A DNA stretch of 9,836 bases from an uncultured cyanobacterium (GTDB lineage: Bacteria; Cyanobacteriota; Cyanobacteriia; Cyanobacteriales; Geitlerinemataceae), in contig CAKZKB010000001.1 of assembly GCA_937121005.1 (NCBI GenBank), forward strand, positions 1-9,836, given 5' to 3'. How positions within the stretch are numbered: position 1 is the first letter of the stretch; every line of letters begins with the position of its first letter. The translations under genes and the position numbers were made by a program. The notes under the pieces are model-generated. The model made no database searches. It had not been told where the DNA came from and saw only the letters and a program-made list of their open reading frames with translations. Positions 1-6,654 of this stretch are shown piece after piece.

Positions 1-366
1 GTGCGCTGTCGGGTTGCTTTCCTTCGAGCGCTTTACTAATCTAGCAATGCCTTTTTGAGATTGTCAACCCTTTTGACGAAAAAATTTTCGGGTTTTTGTG
101 AAACTCGCTCCAGTAAAGGGTTTTGACGATCGCGTTTTTGAGATAGACCCCAGTTCGCTCCAGACCGTTACCGTACTTAGCCAGGGGTCGCCGCCCGACG
201 ATCGCCCCACTGACGGAGGATATCGGTGACCGCAAGCCCCTGGCTTTAGACATGGGGCCTTAATTTTGAACTCTGAATTGGTGAATTCTGAATTGGAGCG
301 ATAGCGACTGACCCCAATCCGCGTTACGATCGAGACTGTCTAATCTGATATGTAGCAGTTTGCCCG
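1..366. other. Non-coding leader upstream of ffh
   Basis: No convincing gene is seen here. A 70-codon open frame on the minus strand (41-253) resembles no family I recognise and is probably chance. The stretch holds an inverted pair, agccagggg (179-187) and cccctggct (237-245). A second imperfect hairpin follows, with cccc at 237-240 facing gggg at 254-257 across a tggctttagacat loop. Just before ffh lie a 15-bp tandem repeat (267-296) and an unassigned 66-nt leader. No Shine-Dalgarno sequence and no strong sigma70 promoter stand out before ffh. The 190-257 segment may be debris of an IS200/IS605 element end (see findings), but this is only a resemblance. Confidence 0.5.
267..296. repeat. Two-copy 15-bp tandem direct repeat
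   Basis: The units tgaactctgaattgg (267-281) and tgaattctgaattgg (282-296) are adjacent and match at 14 of 15 positions. Gaattctgaatt-type short repeats are common between cyanobacterial genes. No function can be inferred. Confidence 0.75.
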
Positions 367-1824
367 ATGTTCGACGCACTGGCCGATCGCCTCGAAGACG
401 CTTGGAAAAAATTACGCGGACAGGACAAGATCTCCGAGTCCAACGTCAAAGAAGCCCTCAAGGAGGTGCGCCGCGCCCTACTTGCGGCGGACGTTAACCT
501 GCAAGTGGTCAAGGATTTTGTCGCCGATGTGGAAAAGAATGCCATCGGGGCCGAGGTCGTTGCGGGGGTGCGCCCCGACCAGCAGTTCGTAAAAATCGTC
601 TATGACGAACTGGTGAAGGTGATGGGGGAAGAAAACGTCCCCCTGGCCAAAGCGGACGCGCCGCCCACTGTAGTTTTGATGGCGGGGTTGCAGGGGACGG
701 GTAAAACGACGGCTTCGGCGAAGCTGGCCCTGCACCTGCGTAAGAAGAAGCGATCGACTCTATTAGTGGCGACGGACGTTTACCGCCCGGCGGCGATCGA
801 CCAACTGGTGACGCTGGGCAAACAGATCGATATCCCTGTATTTGAGTTAGGAACGGACACCGATCCGGTGGAGATCGCCCGCCAAGGTGTGGAGAAAGCC
901 AAAGCCGAAGGCATCGATACGGTGATTATCGATACGGCCGGTCGCCTGCAAATCGATGAAGAGATGATGGGGGAACTGGTTCGCATCAAGGAGACGACGC
1001 AGCCAGACGAAACCCTGCTGGTGGTGGATGCCATGACCGGACAAGAGGCCGCCAGTCTGACGCTAGCATTTCACGATCGCATTGGCATCACTGGAGCCAT
1101 CCTGACTAAACTCGACGGCGACAGTCGCGGCGGGGCAGCCCTGTCGGTGCGGCGAATTTCTGGCGCGCCGATCAAGTTCGTCGGTATGGGTGAAAAAGTG
1201 GAAGCCCTCGAACCGTTTTATCCCGATCGCCTCGCGTCGCGCATTTTAGGGATGGGTGACGTGGTGAGTTTGGTCGAAAAAGCGGCCGAACAAGTGAATC
1301 TCGATGACATCGAGGAAATGCAGGCCAAGATCGTCGAAGCTAAATTTGACTTCAACGATTTTCTCAAACAAATGCGCCTGATGAAAAATATGGGATCTTT
1401 AGGCAGTTTGATGAAGATGATCCCCGGTATGGGCAACAAACTCAGCGACGAACAACTGAGTCAAGGGGAAGCAAAGATGAAAAAAACCGAGGCGGCGATT
1501 AATTCGATGACGGAGGAGGAACGAACAAATCCGAAGTTGCTATCGAGTTCGCCGAGTCGTCGCCGTCGCATTGCCCGAGGATCGGGACAAAACGAACGGG
1601 ATATCAGCGATTTGGTTAACGAGTTTCAAAAGATGCGATCGCTGATGCAGCAAATGAGTACCGGAGGCGGTATGCCCGGTATGCCCGGTATGGGTGGATT
1701 TGGCAACCCGTTTGGGGGAATGTTTGGCGGCGGACAGGCTCCACCTCCCGGTTGGCGGGGTCACGGTCAAGGGAAGAAGAAGAAGAAAAAAACGAAGAAA
1801 AAGAAAGGATTTGGAGATCTGTAA
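367..1824 (+). CDS. ffh: Signal recognition particle protein Ffh (SRP54)
   Basis: This 485-residue SRP GTPase binds SRP RNA and signal sequences of nascent membrane proteins. It delivers ribosomes to the membrane through GTP-dependent docking with FtsY, and in cyanobacteria it serves both plasma and thylakoid membranes. The N-domain helical bundle covers roughly residues 1-95. The G domain follows, with the P-loop GLQGTGKT (107-114), DVYRPAA (137-143), DTAG (189-192) and TKLD (247-250). The methionine-rich M domain runs from about 300 to 435. It includes the finger-loop region around MGSLGSLMKMIPGM (342-355) and the RNA-binding SRRRRIARGSG (397-407). The tail is unusual: a Gly/Met/Pro stretch (433-462) precedes a nearly all-lysine run (470-480) ending GFGDL. 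The length is normal for Ffh plus this tail. The start is the first ATG in frame; no Shine-Dalgarno is evident, which is common in cyanobacteria. It converges with rmlB. Confidence 0.97.
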   Translation: MFDALADRLEDAWKKLRGQDKISESNVKEALKEVRRALLAADVNLQVVKDFVADVEKNAIGAEVVAGVRPDQQFVKIVYDELVKVMGEENVPLAKADAPPTVVLMAGLQGTGKTTASAKLALHLRKKKRSTLLVATDVYRPAAIDQLVTLGKQIDIPVFELGTDTDPVEIARQGVEKAKAEGIDTVIIDTAGRLQIDEEMMGELVRIKETTQPDETLLVVDAMTGQEAASLTLAFHDRIGITGAILTKLDGDSRGGAALSVRRISGAPIKFVGMGEKVEALEPFYPDRLASRILGMGDVVSLVEKAAEQVNLDDIEEMQAKIVEAKFDFNDFLKQMRLMKNMGSLGSLMKMIPGMGNKLSDEQLSQGEAKMKKTEAAINSMTEEERTNPKLLSSSPSRRRRIARGSGQNERDISDLVNEFQKMRSLMQQMSTGGGMPGMPGMGGFGNPFGGMFGGGQAPPPGWRGHGQGKKKKKKTKKKKGFGDL

Positions 1825-1837
1825 TGTGCGTTCGATC

Positions 1838-1861
1838 CTCTCCCCCTCCTACTTGGGAGAG
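1838..1861. terminator. Possible hairpin terminator after ffh
   Basis: ctctccc (1838-1844) pairs with gggagag (1855-1861) around a 10-nt loop, 13 nt after the ffh stop in the convergent ffh/rmlB spacer. No T-run follows on the + strand, so it is a weak intrinsic terminator at best. Related ctctcccc/ggggagag hairpins are widespread between cyanobacterial genes. Confidence 0.4.
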
Positions 1862-1949
1862 AGATTAGGAATCTAGGTGCGAGGTGTCAAGGATGAAGTC
1901 AGAAGGATGAATATTGCTTTCTCCTTGTCTCCCTCAATCCCCCCTAGAA

Positions 1950-1973
1950 CCTAAAACCTAAAACCTAAAACCT
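1950..1973. repeat. Heptanucleotide tandem repeat, about 3.4 copies
   Basis: The unit cctaaaa is repeated exactly three times (1950-1970) and followed by cct, ending 3 nt before the rmlB stop codon. It fits the class of short tandemly repeated heptamers (STRR) described in cyanobacterial genomes. Copy number in such arrays often varies between strains. Confidence 0.8.
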
Positions 1974-1976
1974 TCT

Positions 1977-3104
1977 TCAATTATACACTTTTTGATAGTA
2001 TGCCCGATATTCTTCCGAGAGTAACGGTTTCCACCAGTCCTCGTTTTCTAAGTACCATTGCACGGTTTTTCGCAATCCTTCTTCGACGGTGACGGAGGGT
2101 TGCCAACCGAGATCGGATTGAATTTTGCTCGCGTCGATCGCGTAGCGGCGATCGTGTCCGGCGCGATCTTTAACAAAAGTTATTAACTCCTCGCTCGGGC
2201 GCAGGGGTAAATCTCCAGCCAATTCGTCCATCAAACGGCACAACATTCGTACTAGGTCGATGTTTTTGACTTCGTTATTGCCACCAATATTGTAGGTTTC
2301 TCCAGGTTTTCCCCGTTCGATCGCGCAATCTAAGGCGCGACAATGATCTTTGACATACAGCCAATCGCGCACGTTTTGACCGTCACCGTAGACGGGTAAG
2401 GGTTTGCCCAGTAAAATGTTGATGCACATGAGAGGGATCAACTTCTCTGGGAAGTGATACGGCCCGTAATTGTTGGAACAGTTGGTAATAATTGTGGGGA
2501 CGTTGTAGGTATGGAAATAGGCGCGAGCAAAGTGGTCGCTGCTGGCTTTGGAAGCGGAATAAGGGCTGTTAGGGGCGTAGGGAGTGGTTTCAGAAAAAGG
2601 CGGATCTTCGGGATTCAAACTGCCGTACACTTCGTCAGTGGAAACGTGCAAAAATAGGGGCCGAGGAGTGGCGGGCAAACTGTTCCAGTGATGGCGAAAG
2701 GCTTCGAGAAGGGTAAATGTGCCGATAATATTAGTTTGCACGAAAGCATCGGGGCCGAGAATGGAGCGATCGACGTGAGACTCGGCGGCGAAGTGAACGA
2801 TGGTATCGATCGCCTCTTTTCTTAGCAGTTTTTCGATTAAAGGGCGATCGCAAATATTGCCTTGGACGAAGCGAAAGTTGTCGTCTCCTTCTAAGTCGGC
2901 GAGGTTGGCAAGGTTCCCGGCGTAGGTGAGTGCGTCGAGCACTACAATGCGATCGCGCCTGTCGCGATCGTGCCAGTAACGCACGAAATTAGAGCCGATA
3001 AACCCCGCACCTCCAGTAATTAAAATCCGGCGGGGTGTTTGCGCGATCGAAGCAGTATCCATGCAGGGCAGTAATGACGGGCGAACCGTTATCTCATAGC
3101 ACAT
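1977..3104 (-). CDS. rfbB: dTDP-glucose 4,6-dehydratase
   Basis: This extended short-chain dehydrogenase converts dTDP-glucose to dTDP-4-keto-6-deoxyglucose with bound NAD+. That is the second step toward dTDP-rhamnose and other deoxysugars for surface polysaccharides. In the 375-residue reading frame the NAD-binding GGAGFIG is at 31-37. DALTYAGN (57-64) and HFAAESHVDRS (104-114) are typical of RmlB. The active site shows T156-D157-E158 and the Tyr-Lys pair of YSASK (Y182, K186). NNYGPYHFPEKLIPL (221-235) and VRDWLYVKDH (245-254) are substrate-domain signatures. An ATG at 3062 would give 361 residues, close to the usual family length, and may be the true start; neither ATG has a clear Shine-Dalgarno. 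The protease gene lies 41 nt upstream on the same strand, so co-transcription is possible. No rmlA, C or D gene is in the window. Also called rmlB. Confidence 0.95.
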   Translation of the reverse strand: MCYEITVRPSLLPCMDTASIAQTPRRILITGGAGFIGSNFVRYWHDRDRRDRIVVLDALTYAGNLANLADLEGDDNFRFVQGNICDRPLIEKLLRKEAIDTIVHFAAESHVDRSILGPDAFVQTNIIGTFTLLEAFRHHWNSLPATPRPLFLHVSTDEVYGSLNPEDPPFSETTPYAPNSPYSASKASSDHFARAYFHTYNVPTIITNCSNNYGPYHFPEKLIPLMCINILLGKPLPVYGDGQNVRDWLYVKDHCRALDCAIERGKPGETYNIGGNNEVKNIDLVRMLCRLMDELAGDLPLRPSEELITFVKDRAGHDRRYAIDASKIQSDLGWQPSVTVEEGLRKTVQWYLENEDWWKPLLSEEYRAYYQKVYN

Positions 3105-3145
3105 CTACCATAGCAGAAAATGAGGCGGTTCAGTTTTATCTAAGT

Positions 3146-3970
3146 TTAGAGAACGCGAGGCGCGATTGCTGCTGCTGTTAGCAACAATACCAGTATTCCC
3201 GCCAAGCCAGCTAGGGGTTTTCCGGGCGCACCTGTCACCCATTGTGGTATATTGTCTGTATAATGAAGGGCATCGCCTGTATCTAAAAACGCGATCGCCC
3301 AGACCCAACCCGCGTGCAGTCCCCAAGCTAACCCCAAACCGCCGCCGTCAGCGACGCAAGCGAGACACAACACCAGCCCCATTAATGTCAGTCCGGGAAG
3401 TTGTTCGAGGGCGTTGCGTCCGTCCCAAACAAGGTGTCCGAGGGCGAAGATAATGCTTGCTAGTATTGCTGCGACTACTGTACCACCCAGTTCGGCGAAA
3501 ACGTAACCGCGAAATACTAACTCCTCGATCGCGCCGATCCAGAGTGCAATTCCTAACCTGGGAAACGCGATCGCGATCCAGTTTTCGGGTCGTTTGAGGG
3601 CGATCGCGCCTATGACAACTTGGATGCCATAAGATATTACCATACCTGCGAGGGCGATCGCCAGCCCGATGGCAAATGAAACCAGGACTTCCGGTTGCCA
3701 GCTTACCCCAAAACTTGCCAGGGACACCCCTTCAATTCGAGACGATACCCACACCGCCAAGGGTGCGAATAAATATAAGGAACAGACGAGGGGCAGTTTT
3801 TGTTCGGGTGTGAAGGGTTGGAACGGTTTCCACTGCGTCCGTTTGGCGATGGGAACGGCGACGGGAAGCCAAGCCACCAGCCAACCACTAGAGAATAATA
3901 TCAGTTTGGCAAAGGCAAAAGCAAGCATCGATATTAGCGAGGTGTGAGGATATTTGTAGGGGCTAAGCAT
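3146..3970 (-). CDS. CPBP family intramembrane metalloprotease (CAAX protease-like)
   Basis: This 274-residue polytopic membrane protein belongs to the CPBP/Abi group of glutamate-type intramembrane proteases. The three family motifs are present: E149-E150-x3-R154 in IEELVFRGYVF, F175-x3-H179 in FALGH, and H219 in GLHAGW. Hydrophobic segments lie at about 15-42, 60-76, 95-125, 138-156, 160-182, 190-206, 212-230 and 252-270, giving about seven or eight membrane spans. Bacterial members have been linked to prenyl-protein-type cleavage, bacteriocin self-immunity and abortive phenotypes; the substrate here is unknown. An internal ATG at 3928 is an alternative start. It lies 41 nt upstream of rmlB on the same strand. 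Family assignment is firm, biological role is not. Confidence 0.9.
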   Translation of the reverse strand: MLSPYKYPHTSLISMLAFAFAKLILFSSGWLVAWLPVAVPIAKRTQWKPFQPFTPEQKLPLVCSLYLFAPLAVWVSSRIEGVSLASFGVSWQPEVLVSFAIGLAIALAGMVISYGIQVVIGAIALKRPENWIAIAFPRLGIALWIGAIEELVFRGYVFAELGGTVVAAILASIIFALGHLVWDGRNALEQLPGLTLMGLVLCLACVADGGGLGLAWGLHAGWVWAIAFLDTGDALHYTDNIPQWVTGAPGKPLAGLAGILVLLLTAAAIAPRVL

Positions 3971-4099
3971 TCGCGCCAGTTAACAAACGACTTTATTAAT
4001 AACTAAACATAGTGAATGCTTCGCCCGCCTAGGTGCATCGAATTGTAGCATTAATTAACCAAACTTCACATAAAATCTAACAATCGCAACTGAGTCGCG

Positions 4100-4123
4100 T
4101 TGGGTATCGTTACCTCTACCCAA
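4100..4123. terminator. Weak hairpin downstream of the glycosyltransferase gene
   Basis: ttgggta (4100-4106) pairs with tacccaa (4117-4123) around 10 nt, about 40 nt past the stop of the gene ending at 4162 on the minus strand. A second imperfect palindrome follows on that strand (cgcaactgagtcgcg, 4085-4099), then a T-rich stretch. It could terminate the glycosyltransferase transcript. There is no classical T-run directly after a stem. Confidence 0.25.
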
Positions 4124-4161
4124 TCTACGAAATTTCTTGTCTCTGGTTTTGCCAGGGAACG

Positions 4162-5361
4162 TCATTGAGAGGGCGAAAATCCCATTTCCTGCAAGGCTTG
4201 TCGCAAGCGATCGCCTTTAGGCGACTGCTGTTTGTCGTAAAGAGAAATAGCGGACTGGAACGCTGCCAAACCTTCGCGAACTCGGGCACGTTTGAGTTGA
4301 ACGACACCTAAATTTTGATAGGCGATCGCGTATTCGGGATCGAGATCGATCGCCTGTTGGTAGGCTTCGGCGGCTTGTTTGAATTTCCCTAACTCTTTTA
4401 GCGTCTTGCCGAAGTTAAAGTAACCGATGGCAAAGTTAGGGTCAATTTCGAGTACGGTTTGATAGGCAGATAAAGCAGCAGAAAAGTTGCCCCGACTTTC
4501 GTACAAGCCACCTAAGTTGTTGTAGCTGCCAATTTTGAGTCGCGGCGGAAGATCGATTTTGAGTGCGTTTTGGTAGCAGGCGATCGCGTCCGCAATGCGG
4601 TTTTGTTTCGTGCGAGCAATGGCGAGATGGTAGTACAATTCGTAGTGTAAGTTCTCTCCTAAATTTTGGCAAGTCAGCGCTTTTTCTAAAAGCCGAACGC
4701 CTGCTTCTATATTTCCCTCCGTCACGTACAGCGCCCCTAACTTGCTGCTAACGTAAGCATCATCGGGGTGCGATCGATAAAAGGTTTCCATGGCCGATCG
4801 CGCTCGCTGGCGCTTGTTTTTCGCCGCGATCGTTTGCGATCGATAGCCATCGTGTAAAATCGCGATCGCTTCGAGTTGGATAATATTCCAATGCGGTTCT
4901 CGGTCTAAAATTTGGCTAACACTGTCGTCGATCGTCGCATGGTAAGGTCGAGAGAAATAGAGATTTGGATGATTGCGAAACAGTCGCGATACGAGAGAAT
5001 AGGGCGACTGCATTGCTCCAATTTCTTGGCGCACTAAATTGATAGCGAGATGGTTGTCAACCGCGATCGCGTCTCGTAAAATGGGGATAATTTCTGGAGT
5101 CAGACGTTCGTCCGCATCGAGAACTAAAATCCAGTCGCCAGTAGTGTATTTTAGCGCTTCATTGCGTGCGGTTGCAAAGTCGTCGTTCCATTGAAAATAA
5201 TATACTTTTGCCCCGCGCGATCGCGCCACTTCGGGGGTATTGTCTGTCGAACCCGTATCGAGAACGACAATTTCATCGACGATCGATCTGGCGCTATCGA
5301 GGCAAGCCGAGAGCGTTTTTTCTTCATCTTTGATGATGGCACACAAGCTGAGTTTTGTCAT
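4162..5361 (-). CDS. Family 2 glycosyltransferase fused to C-terminal TPR repeats
   Basis: The protein is 399 residues from the chosen start. Residues 1 to about 190 form a GT-A type glycosyltransferase: the opening MTKLSLCAIIKDEE, then DTGSTDNT (35-42) for nucleotide-sugar binding, and LDADE (81-85) holding the metal-binding DxD. Residues from about 200 to 390 form tetratricopeptide repeats with the canonical NLGGLY / A-x3-YQ / IDP pattern, clearest in the last three units. The layout resembles the WaaE/KdtX-like GT2 subgroup with TPRs found in cyanobacteria and likely modifies lipid or surface glycans; donor and acceptor are unknown. A longer frame opens at 5385, but the ATG at 5361 is preferred because AGGAG stands 4 nt before it and the GT2 fold begins at once. 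No signal peptide or membrane span is seen, so it is probably cytoplasmic or peripheral. Confidence 0.93.
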   Translation of the reverse strand: MTKLSLCAIIKDEEKTLSACLDSARSIVDEIVVLDTGSTDNTPEVARSRGAKVYYFQWNDDFATARNEALKYTTGDWILVLDADERLTPEIIPILRDAIAVDNHLAINLVRQEIGAMQSPYSLVSRLFRNHPNLYFSRPYHATIDDSVSQILDREPHWNIIQLEAIAILHDGYRSQTIAAKNKRQRARSAMETFYRSHPDDAYVSSKLGALYVTEGNIEAGVRLLEKALTCQNLGENLHYELYYHLAIARTKQNRIADAIACYQNALKIDLPPRLKIGSYNNLGGLYESRGNFSAALSAYQTVLEIDPNFAIGYFNFGKTLKELGKFKQAAEAYQQAIDLDPEYAIAYQNLGVVQLKRARVREGLAAFQSAISLYDKQQSPKGDRLRQALQEMGFSPSQ

Positions 5362-5372
5362 CGTTCTCCTAG
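5362..5372 (-). promoter_or_regulatory. Shine-Dalgarno that fixes the glycosyltransferase start
   Basis: On the minus strand the sequence reads ctaggagaacg directly before the ATG at 5361, with AGGAG at 5366-5370 and 4 nt of spacing. The stop codon (TAG, 5369-5371) of the upstream remnant frame overlaps this site. Confidence 0.75.
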
Positions 5373-5404
5373 AATGATGTAACATAAGTATTCAGGTGGT
5401 ACAG

Positions 5405-5419
5405 AGAAACCCGGTTTCT
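5405..5419. repeat. Near-perfect 15-bp palindrome agaaacccggtttct
   Basis: Seven-base arms (5405-5411 and 5413-5419) surround one central base. The agaaacc/ggtttct palindrome resembles a dispersed short repeat I associate with cyanobacterial genomes. It sits where the acetyltransferase remnant loses recognisable similarity. Confidence 0.5.
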
Positions 5420-5439
5420 GAAGGGAAAAACAATGAAGG

Positions 5440-5555
5440 CAGACATCTGGAGTTTAGACAAAATCCGATTTGACGCTACATATGGTGGTGTCTGCCGACA
5501 AGACACCACTATATATGGTGTAGTACCCCCCATTTGTCTAAACTCCAACAGACAT
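5440..5555. mobile_element. 102-bp MITE-like inverted-repeat element with 7-bp target duplication
   Basis: The element spans 5447-5548. Its terminal inverted repeats are ctggagtttagacaaa (5447-5462) and, on the other strand, ttggagtttagacaaa (5533-5548), matching at 15 of 16 positions. Inside is a long stem: tatggtggtgtct on the left of a 7-nt loop (gccgaca, about 5494-5500) faces agacaccactata on the right. The direct repeat cagacat flanks it (5440-5446 and 5549-5555), as expected of a transposition target duplication. There is no room for a transposase, so it would be moved in trans. It interrupts the 5369-5729 remnant and lies about 85 nt upstream of the glycosyltransferase start, so its stem could affect read-through transcription. 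The parent IS family is not identifiable here. Confidence 0.8.
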
Positions 5556-5818
5556 GACAGAATGGGGAAATTGACCGTATAGAAAACGATACAGCGATCG
5601 TGCCACACCGCGGCCGGTATAGTCAGGATGGGTTGCCAGAGTTTTGATATAAATAGCGATTTCTTGGCGCATTTCGGCTTCGCTCATGCGGGTTTGGGTT
5701 AGAATGTCGTCAGGTATAACAAGACTCATGGCGATCGCGTCTCGACTGTTTCTATTCTACACCCGCGATCGCGCTTCGCTGTGGTACGATCGACCTAGAG
5801 CGAGAATAGGTCAAGTTT

Positions 5819-5893
5819 ATGGCAGTTCGCGAACCTCGATACAGCAAAGAAGAATTTGCTCGATGCGGCGACGAGATCTACGAAGCTCAAATT
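5819..5893 (+). pseudogene. Truncated N-terminus of a small antitoxin-like cyanobacterial protein
   Basis: The first 25 codons read MAVREPRYSKEEFARCGDEI then YEAQI. I recognise this as the start of a small conserved protein common in cyanobacteria, usually about 70-90 residues and often found beside toxin genes. After YEAQI the family continuation is absent and the sequence becomes the antisense of the restriction endonuclease 3' end, whose stop (5887-5889) lies inside this remnant. A possible extended -10 (tggtacgat, about 5781-5789) and the short spacer before the ATG survive. The open frame runs to 6046 but beyond about 5893 it is just the complement of the endonuclease gene. The family match is from memory. 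Confidence 0.55.
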
Positions 5894-6654
5894 GGTTGCG
5901 ATCGCTCCTTTCTCGGTTTTTTGGGTGGGTTTTTACCGCTATTTAGCTCGGCAATTTTTTCCCAATCAATTGCACCATCAGAAGTAGAAAAATGGTTGAG
6001 AAACTCTTTTGTAAATCGATTGACTGCATTGTTCCACGCTTCTTGATAGTCAGGACGGTGGCGAGTTGGATAATCTTTCATCAGCCGCATCAGCTTCAGA
6101 TAAAAATCCGGGTCTCCCGTAATTTCTTCCCAAAAGACTTGACCCGATCGCGTTGCATAAAGGCGTTTCTCGTTGGCTTCTGTATTTGTTCTTCCATAGC
6201 ATTGGCCGAGTAAAGCTCTAAATTCTTTGTGTAAATTTTTCTTCAGAAATTCCTCGCGAGCGTTGATAAAATTATCTTTTAGCTTGCGTTTCTGGTCGGC
6301 ATTGCCCCAATTGGGGCCGGATTTCACTTGCACGACAGTATAGACTTCCTCTGTTTCTATAACTACATCCATGCCAATTTGTTCGGCTTCTGTTGCTTTT
6401 CCAACCGCTTTGACAATCGGCTCAAAAAAGACATGACCGAAGATACCTTCATCTGACGAGGAAATATAGGCTTGCAGTAATTCTTTGATGATATCTGAGG
6501 CATCTTGAATGCCAAGTGCCCGAAACAAATAAGGATTTTTGCGCTGCAAAGTTTTCCACAGATTCAGTTTTTGCAAAGTTTGGATTCGGCGATCGTAAAA
6601 GATCTCCAACTGAGTGGCAATCAATCGTTCTAGTTCTTCAGATGGAATTGACAT
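5887..6654 (-). CDS. Type II restriction endonuclease, PmeII-like family
   Basis: This 255-residue protein is the nuclease partner of the adjacent methyltransferase and would cut unmodified DNA at the same site. Features recalled from the PmeII-type family are LQRKNPYLFRA (36-46), the SSSDEGIFG segment (65-73) and VKSGPNWGNADQ (110-121). The likely PD-(D/E)xK core is D96 (GMDVVIE) with Q109-V-K111, and E78 may also contribute. CYGR (152-155) and the C-terminal FTKEF...DGAIDWEKI...NSG region complete the family pattern. The last residues form a basic tail (KKPRKERSQPI) whose end is encoded by sequence of the antitoxin remnant 5819-5893, so the natural C-terminus may have been shorter. The start codon overlaps the methyltransferase end by 17 bp and has AGGAG 6 nt upstream. 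No frameshift is seen, so the gene looks intact. Recognition site unknown. Confidence 0.8.
   Translation of the reverse strand: MSIPSEELERLIATQLEIFYDRRIQTLQKLNLWKTLQRKNPYLFRALGIQDASDIIKELLQAYISSSDEGIFGHVFFEPIVKAVGKATEAEQIGMDVVIETEEVYTVVQVKSGPNWGNADQKRKLKDNFINAREEFLKKNLHKEFRALLGQCYGRTNTEANEKRLYATRSGQVFWEEITGDPDFYLKLMRLMKDYPTRHRPDYQEAWNNAVNRFTKEFLNHFSTSDGAIDWEKIAELNSGKNPPKKPRKERSQPI

Larger units (their letters stand above)
5369..5729 (-). pseudogene. Chimeric UPF0175 antitoxin / GNAT remnant, broken by a MITE
   Basis: Reading from 5729, the first 26 codons (5652-5729, MSLVIPDDILTQTRMSEAEM and MRQEIAI) match the N-terminus of UPF0175 antitoxin-type proteins. The frame then switches without a stop to a GNAT acetyltransferase core strand-helix, with KTLATHPDYTGRGVARSLY carrying the acetyl-CoA loop (5583-5651). 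The frame now stops at 5538 inside the inverted-repeat element 5447-5548. Removing that element with one copy of its 7-bp duplication restores an open frame of 83 codons continuing MSAFIVF and ending at 5369, over the Shine-Dalgarno of the glycosyltransferase gene. So a deletion joined two genes first and the element landed later. Neither half can be functional: the antitoxin lacks its DNA-binding or toxin-binding remainder and the GNAT lacks its N-terminal half. Confidence 0.65.

Noticed and set aside
41..253. 70-codon minus-strand frame upstream of ffh
   Set aside because: No family resemblance and no ribosome binding site; the region is better explained as non-coding or as IS debris.
3105..3326. 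73-codon minus-strand frame directly before rmlB
   Set aside because: It mostly overlaps the CPBP protease gene in another frame, and the protease has all its catalytic motifs.
5447..5548. Inverted repeats read as a simple intrinsic terminator or riboswitch
   Set aside because: The flanking 7-bp direct repeats and the reading frame restored by excision favour a transposed element; no T-run follows the stem.
5819..6046. 75-codon + strand frame as an intact gene
   Set aside because: Only the first 25 codons look like a known small protein; the remainder is the complement of the endonuclease gene.
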